Shown piece after piece: positions 59,409 to 64,000 of a DNA stretch of 64,000 nucleotides (positions are counted from its first letter, which is position 1; each line of letters opens with the position of its first letter). Below the pieces are notes generated by a model. It made no database searches. It had not been told where the DNA came from and worked only from the letters and a program-made list of their open reading frames with translations. This DNA is from Sphingopyxis sp. LC81 (GTDB lineage Bacteria; Pseudomonadota; Alphaproteobacteria; Sphingomonadales; Sphingomonadaceae), in the NCBI RefSeq assembly GCF_000756375.1, contig NZ_JNFD01000007.1, positions 62,001 through 126,000 on the forward strand, read 5' to 3'. Made by a program: the position numbers and the translations under genes.

Positions 59409-61561
59409 GCGCGCATGCCGCCTTTGAAGCCTTGCTCAAGATCGCGCTCGCGCTGTTGTTGCTGTTTTGGGCGAGCCATGCCGGGGCACAGCGCAGCGGC
59501 GACAAGGTGTTGGCCGACGCAAGCGCCGCGGGCACCATCGACTGCCCGACCGTGACGATTCACTTCACGGGTCCGATCCGTTACAGCGGCGCGGCCCCGA
59601 CCGACCAGGGAATGGACGTGCGATTGCGGGTCGAGATGGTGCAGCTCGGCGCGCGTCCCGATCGCGATTTCCTACCGGTGCCCGATGGCACGCCGCTGGT
59701 CCGTTCGATCGTCTATGAAGCCGACGCCGTCGGCGGGCCGGTGCTGACGATCGGTTTTCGCACGCTCACCCGCTTCGAAATCGCGCTGGGACATGACTCG
59801 CAAAGCTTGGTGCTGTCGCTGCGCAACACCGCCCTTCAAGGCGGCTGCCCGGTCGAACCGGCTGCGGACGGCGCCGTTGCGCCGCTGGACGGTGACGAAT
59901 TGCGCCGTCTCCAGGCCGTGGCCGAGGAAGCCGTGGCGGCCGGCCAATATGAAGCGGCCGGTGACGCGCTCGACCGCATCCTTGGCCAAGGCGACACCGA
60001 TTATGCACCGCGCGCGCTGGAACTCAGCGGCATGATCCACGAACGCCGCGGCGAACGCGGGCCGGCGCGGCTGCGCTATGAGGAATATCTGCGGCGTTTT
60101 CCGGGCTCGCCGGGCGCCGACCGGGTCGGGCAGCGGCTGGCGGCGCTGGGCCGGGGCGGCGGGGGCGAGCCCGCACGGCCGAGCTTGGACGGGCGCGAGT
60201 GGCGCACCACCTTCTCGGGCGGTCTTTCGCAATTTTATTCGCGCGATACCAGCCGCAATGTTTTCGTCGATGCGCGCCGGCCCGATCCGATCGAGGAGAT
60301 CGACCGGCGCGTCAATATCGACCAGTTGCTGACCGCGATCGACATCAACATGGCGGCGACCAACGGCGAAACGCGGTTCAGCGCGCGCGCCGCCGCCAGC
60401 TATACGCTCGATTGGCGGCCGGTCACGCTTGTCGGCTCCTCGCGCAGTTCGGGCGACGACACCCAGCGCATCGCCGCGCTGTACATCGATGCCCAGCATT
60501 ATCGGCTTGGCCTTTCGGCGCGGATCGGGCGGCAGTCGCTGTTCGGCTCGGGCGTATTCGGCCGGTTCGACGGCATCCGCGCGGGATGGGAGATCGATCC
60601 GTCGTGGACGCTCCACGCACAGGCGGGGCGTCCGGTCTTTTCGACCCGCACCGACCGGATCGTGCATGACCGGCATTTTTATGGCTTCACGCTGGGCTAT
60701 GCGCCGCGCGACAAGCCGTTCGAGCTCAATGCTTATTGGTTCGATCAAAAAAGCGGCGGGCTGACCGACCGGCAGGCGGTCGGCGTTGAGGCGCGCTATA
60801 GCACGCCGGGGGTCGCTTTGTGGGGGCTGGTCGACTTCGACGTCGGCTTTGGCAAGCTCAGCCATGCCTTCCTGAACGCCACCGTGCCGCTGCGGGGCGG
60901 CGGCAGCCTGGGCGTGCAGTTCGACCAGCAATATTATCCCCAACTCTCGCTCAGCAACAGCGTGATCGGCCAGTCGGTGCACCGCCTCGGCGAGCTCAAG
61001 CAGCTGTTCACGCGCCAGACGCTGGAACAATGGGCGCGCGATCGATCGGCACGAACGCGCAGCCTGTCGGTGGTTTATACGCAGCCGCTGACACCCAAAT
61101 GGCAGGCCAATCTCGACCTCATCCTGTCGCGTACCGACAGTATCCCGGCATCGGGCGGGGTCGATGCGGTCGCGGGCAGCGGTACCGAAACTTATCTGGG
61201 CGCGCAGATGACGGGCAACGGCATCGTCAGGAAAGGCGACACGCTCATCTTTGGGGTGCGCCATGCGCGGACGGCCCGTTTCAACATCATTTCGTTCGAT
61301 TCGGCGGCGCGCTTTCCCGTGGGGCCGGTCAGCTTCGAGCCGCGATTCCGTTTCGCGCGGCGCTCCGATCGCTTTGGCCCGGGCGACCAAAATGCCTATC
61401 GCCCCAGCCTGCGCGTCACTTACGCCGCGTCGACGAAGGTGGCGCTGGACGCCGAAATCGGCTTCACCTTCCTCGATCAGCGATGGTCGGACGCGGCGTT
61501 CGTCGGCAAAAGCGAAGAGCGCGCGACGATCTTAAACCTTGGCTATCGTGTTTCGTTCTAG
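59405..61561 (+). CDS. Large outer-membrane beta-barrel with TPR-like N-terminal domain
   Basis: 718 aa. Signal peptide (LKIALALLLLFWASHAGAQ), an N-terminal beta domain (to about 155), a tetratricopeptide-like helical part (about 175-255, EEAVAAGQYEAAGDALDRIL), and a long beta-rich region from about 270 with alternating hydrophobic residues ending in ATILNLGYRVSF (terminal Phe, as in outer-membrane barrels). Start ATG 59405 overlaps the 5-heme stop. In this context it may be the porin sheath of an electron conduit, analogous to MtrB; direct similarity is not shown. Confidence 0.75.
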   Translation: MSAHAAFEALLKIALALLLLFWASHAGAQRSGDKVLADASAAGTIDCPTVTIHFTGPIRYSGAAPTDQGMDVRLRVEMVQLGARPDRDFLPVPDGTPLVRSIVYEADAVGGPVLTIGFRTLTRFEIALGHDSQSLVLSLRNTALQGGCPVEPAADGAVAPLDGDELRRLQAVAEEAVAAGQYEAAGDALDRILGQGDTDYAPRALELSGMIHERRGERGPARLRYEEYLRRFPGSPGADRVGQRLAALGRGGGGEPARPSLDGREWRTTFSGGLSQFYSRDTSRNVFVDARRPDPIEEIDRRVNIDQLLTAIDINMAATNGETRFSARAAASYTLDWRPVTLVGSSRSSGDDTQRIAALYIDAQHYRLGLSARIGRQSLFGSGVFGRFDGIRAGWEIDPSWTLHAQAGRPVFSTRTDRIVHDRHFYGFTLGYAPRDKPFELNAYWFDQKSGGLTDRQAVGVEARYSTPGVALWGLVDFDVGFGKLSHAFLNATVPLRGGGSLGVQFDQQYYPQLSLSNSVIGQSVHRLGELKQLFTRQTLEQWARDRSARTRSLSVVYTQPLTPKWQANLDLILSRTDSIPASGGVDAVAGSGTETYLGAQMTGNGIVRKGDTLIFGVRHARTARFNIISFDSAARFPVGPVSFEPRFRFARRSDRFGPGDQNAYRPSLRVTYAASTKVALDAEIGFTFLDQRWSDAAFVGKSEERATILNLGYRVSF

Positions 61562-61707
61562 CGTCGACGGACGATTGTGCGTGAGGGCAGACGATCATAG
61601 GCCGGCCAGCGTCTGCTTCTCACGAACCGCGCCCAGAAGCCGACAGTCCGCTACCCGTCAATGACGATAATCCGCGAAGGCCGATTCACGCCAGTCTGTC
61701 ACGCAGC

Positions 61708-61842
61708 CTAGCAGTTACCTTTAACTCCATCGGCACAGTCTGCAGCGGATTCAACGTCTTTTCCAGCACCTTCAACTGTGTTGCAAGCAGACAGAATCAA
61801 CAGCGATCCGCTAATTGCGAAAATTGTCAGAAGCTTTTTCAT
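61708..61842 (-). CDS. Entericidin-family small lipoprotein
   Basis: 44 aa. MKKLLTIFAISGSLLILSAC gives a lipoprotein signal with Cys20, followed by NTVEGAGKDVESAADCADGV, the entericidin A/B motif (NTVxGxGKD). Entericidins are small envelope lipoproteins that promote stationary-phase lysis in E. coli. ATG 61842 has a GAGAGAGA stretch upstream; a longer frame upstream is basic and unlikely. Stands alone between the barrel gene and the glycosidase. Confidence 0.85.
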   Translation of the reverse strand: MKKLLTIFAISGSLLILSACNTVEGAGKDVESAADCADGVKGNC

Positions 61843-62044
61843 TCTCTCTCTCCGACGGCGAGGGCGAACCGCCCTCCATTTGAGTTTCCATATTTTGACA
61901 ACAGCTGTTCGCAACAATCGTTCCGTTGCATCGGCGTCACGCTAGCCGAAGCGTTCAAAATGATCGTCAGGCTGGGAAGAATGAAAAGGTGCATCGCTTC
62001 CGAAGCGATCCGGCGGCGCGTGGATCGGTTCGATCGATATATGG

Positions 62045-64000
62045 TCAGTCCAGCGGACATTTCGCGATGACGTCGGCTTCCATGCCGCCACCCAGGGCGA
62101 CGCGTGACACGCTGATATTCAGGCTGCCACGGGTGTCGAGACGAAATGGCGCGGTGATGCGTGTCATGTCGGCGCCGGTCGCCGCGAAACATTTCAGCGG
62201 CACCCCCAGTACGCGCCACTGGCCGGGTGCCAGTGCCGCAAATTCGGGTAGGTGAAGCGGACGGCCACAATCCGAGCCGTCGCAGCGAACCGACATGGCA
62301 ACAGGTGCCGAGGGCGGCGCATCGAGGCGCAAGGTCGCGAGCAGCATGACGTCGCCATTGGTCTCTCGCGACAGGTCGACGGCATTCTGTGCGGCGATCT
62401 CGACCGCGGCTCCGGCGGGGCCGGCAGCGATGACGAATTGCCGCGCGCCTTCCTGGACCGTGTGATCGGCCGCATGGACGGACGCCCGGCCCGACAGGCC
62501 GGTGGCAGGAACCGTCGTCACGCGCAACGGATCGCCGCCATCGGCTTGCGAGACGGTCAGCGACCATGACGGCGTTGCCAGACCCTTATCGAAATAGACG
62601 CCGCCGCCGCTGCCGTCGTCGGCGACCTGACTGTCCTGCGAAAGCGCTTTCCATGGCTGCGGGCCGTCGGCGTAGGTCAGGCCATAGCCAAAGGGAAACA
62701 GCGTTGGGCCGCCATGTCTTGCCGTTGCCGGCCAGGCCGTCGGCAGGCGTCCCTGGAAATCAAAGGCCGGCGCCCGGTCCTTGCCGGCGAACAGCAGGTC
62801 GGCGACACCAGCGCCTTCGGATCCCGGCAGCCAGGCGGTAACAAAGGCGTCGGCCTCGTTCAGCGCTTCGTTGATATAAAGCGGTCGCCCGGTGATCATC
62901 ACCGCAACCACCGGAATTCCAGCCGCTTTCAGTTTGCGCATCGTCGCGAACGGGCGGCGCAGTTCGGGGCGAAGCTGGAGCGACGGGATGTCGCCCTGGA
63001 ATTCGGCATAAGGCGTTTCGCCAAAAACGACGATCGCCGCATCGGGGTGCCGCCCAAATTTGCCGTCGGGGGCGAGTTCGGCGCTGCCCCCCGCGGCAGC
63101 GACATTTTGCTCGATGCCGCGCCATAACGAGGTCGCGCCGAGAAAATCGCCGTTGCTTAACCCCGTGCCCTGCCAGCTCAGCGTCCAGCCGCCCGACTGG
63201 CGGGCGATGTCGTCGGCGCCGTCGCCCGCCACGAGGATATGCGCCTGCGGCTTGAGGGGCAGCACGCCGGTGTTTTTCAAGAGGACGAGCGACTTGCGGA
63301 CCGCTTCGCGTGCCACGGCCCGATGCTCTGGCGCACCGAGCAGGTCGAAACGGCCCGAATAGGCGCGCGCGGATGGCTTGCCCGCGTCGAACAGGCCCAG
63401 GCGCTGCTTGACGCGCAAGACACGCGCCACGGCGTCGTCGAGCCTGGCCATCGGGATCGTGCCATCCTTCACCTGGGCCAGCGTGCTTGCGTAAAGCGCG
63501 CGCCAGCTGTCGGGGGCCATGAACATGTCGATCCCGGCGTTGGCGGCAACGGGGCAGCTGGCGTTGCTGCAGCCGGCAACCTGTCCATGCGCGTTCCAGT
63601 CGGTGACGACAAAACCGCGGAAGTTCATCCGGTCTTTCAATATGTCGGCAATCAGCCCCCTGTTTCCGGAAATCTTGACGCCTTGCCAGCTCGAGAAGCT
63701 GGTCATCACGGTTGCGACGCCATTTTCCATTGCGGGAATATAGGGTGCTCCATGGATGAGGCGCAATTCGAGCTCGGAAACAGTCGCGTCGCCCTGGTCC
63801 TTGCCGTCCACGGTGGCGCCGTCGGCGAGAAAATGCTTGGTGCTTGCGGCAACATGCGGTCCCGCAAGAATGGGCGCGGTCGATGGCGGTCCCTGCAACC
63901 CGCGGATCATGCTTCCGACATAGGAGGCGACGAGCGCGGGGTCCGACGAATATCCTTCATAAGCGCGTCCCCAGCGATAATCCTGCGGGACGGTGACCGT
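62045..64000 (-). CDS. Glycoside hydrolase family 3 enzyme, 5' end beyond window
   Basis: 651 residues visible; the N-terminus is cut by the right edge. Segments RWGRAYEGYSSDPALVASYV, HFLADGATVDGKDQGDATVS and GFVVTDWNAHGQVAGC belong to the GH3 catalytic barrel; Asp in VVTDWNA is the expected nucleophile. The C-terminal part contains the second GH3 domain (LVLLKNTGVLPLKPQAHILV) and an additional beta-rich tail. It probably hydrolyses beta-1,3/1,4-glucans in the periplasm or outside the cell, as in the exo-glucanase branch of GH3. Confidence 0.9.
   Translation of the reverse strand, partial: TVTVPQDYRWGRAYEGYSSDPALVASYVGSMIRGLQGPPSTAPILAGPHVAASTKHFLADGATVDGKDQGDATVSELELRLIHGAPYIPAMENGVATVMTSFSSWQGVKISGNRGLIADILKDRMNFRGFVVTDWNAHGQVAGCSNASCPVAANAGIDMFMAPDSWRALYASTLAQVKDGTIPMARLDDAVARVLRVKQRLGLFDAGKPSARAYSGRFDLLGAPEHRAVAREAVRKSLVLLKNTGVLPLKPQAHILVAGDGADDIARQSGGWTLSWQGTGLSNGDFLGATSLWRGIEQNVAAAGGSAELAPDGKFGRHPDAAIVVFGETPYAEFQGDIPSLQLRPELRRPFATMRKLKAAGIPVVAVMITGRPLYINEALNEADAFVTAWLPGSEGAGVADLLFAGKDRAPAFDFQGRLPTAWPATARHGGPTLFPFGYGLTYADGPQPWKALSQDSQVADDGSGGGVYFDKGLATPSWSLTVSQADGGDPLRVTTVPATGLSGRASVHAADHTVQEGARQFVIAAGPAGAAVEIAAQNAVDLSRETNGDVMLLATLRLDAPPSAPVAMSVRCDGSDCGRPLHLPEFAALAPGQWRVLGVPLKCFAATGADMTRITAPFRLDTRGSLNISVSRVALGGGMEADVIAKCPLD

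Noticed and set aside
1-64000. CRISPR arrays, insertion sequences, rRNA operons and replication origins.
   Set aside because: No regularly spaced repeats, transposase genes, rRNA or iteron/oriT-like arrays were seen. The relaxase and coupling protein of the element must lie outside the window.

Overview
The window looks like an alphaproteobacterium of the order Sphingomonadales (Sphingopyxis/Sphingobium/Sphingomonas-like). It has high GC, strongly GC-ending codons, TonB-dependent receptors with the DIVVTG plug motif, a trb-type conjugation cluster in the order usual for sphingomonads, and an RND/copper gene complement typical of the group. This taxonomic call is inference from gene content; no rRNA is present.

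Layout. (1) 1-10838: a small regulatory/unknown group on the minus strand, then a trb mating-pair-formation operon (trbB, C, D, E, J, K-alt, L, F, G, I and a DUF2274 gene), nearly all overlapping or abutting. (2) 10839-11254: a scar with the 3' end of a methyltransferase-like gene and a truncated minus-strand ORF. (3) 11255-20853: a minus-strand Co/Zn/Cd efflux operon (CDF transporter, FTR1-cytochrome c fusion, DUF3703 protein, small periplasmic protein, czcC, czcB, czcA) behind a MerR-type promoter with a 19-bp spacer and a divergent merR gene. (4) 20939-32307: a minus-strand copper cluster (copC, copD, P1B ATPase, small exported proteins, cusC, cusB, cusA, cusF-like). (5) 32451-38281: a plus-strand CnrYXH-like sensing module (anti-sigma, periplasmic metal sensor, ECF sigma), then copA, copB, DUF305, DUF411 and a lipoprotein gene, ending in a second DUF411 fragment. 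(6) 38499-47213: a TonB receptor, a LysR regulator, and an amino-acid ABC operon with a fused double permease and an embedded cystathionine beta-lyase. (7) 47497-52424: a second TonB receptor, two PepSY membrane proteins and a GntR/UTRA regulator. (8) 52772-54109: a tyrosine integrase next to a 3' half of tRNA-Arg(CCG) at 54290-54336, read as the right end of an integrative conjugative element that extends leftwards beyond the window. (9) 54696-61561, apparently host chromosome: a ferredoxin-FAD oxidoreductase divergent from a b-type cytochrome, a 21-heme cytochrome c, a 5-heme cytochrome c and a large outer-membrane beta-barrel, which together resemble a trans-envelope electron conduit. (10) An entericidin-like peptide and a glycoside hydrolase 3 gene cut by the right edge.

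Main discovery. Five intergenic sites share (T/C)GAGGG-N15-GCGTAT with exactly the same spacing. They lie upstream of the ECF/anti-sigma operon, copA, copC (minus strand), the copper ATPase (minus strand) and the second TonB receptor. I infer that these are promoters of the ECF factor encoded at 33151, which would make the copper genes and the TonB/PepSY module one regulon controlled by a CnrX-type sensor whose Ni/Co ligand residues are all conserved. The second highlight is the multiheme/beta-barrel operon, whose 21-heme protein consists of six tandem three-heme repeats plus three further hemes.
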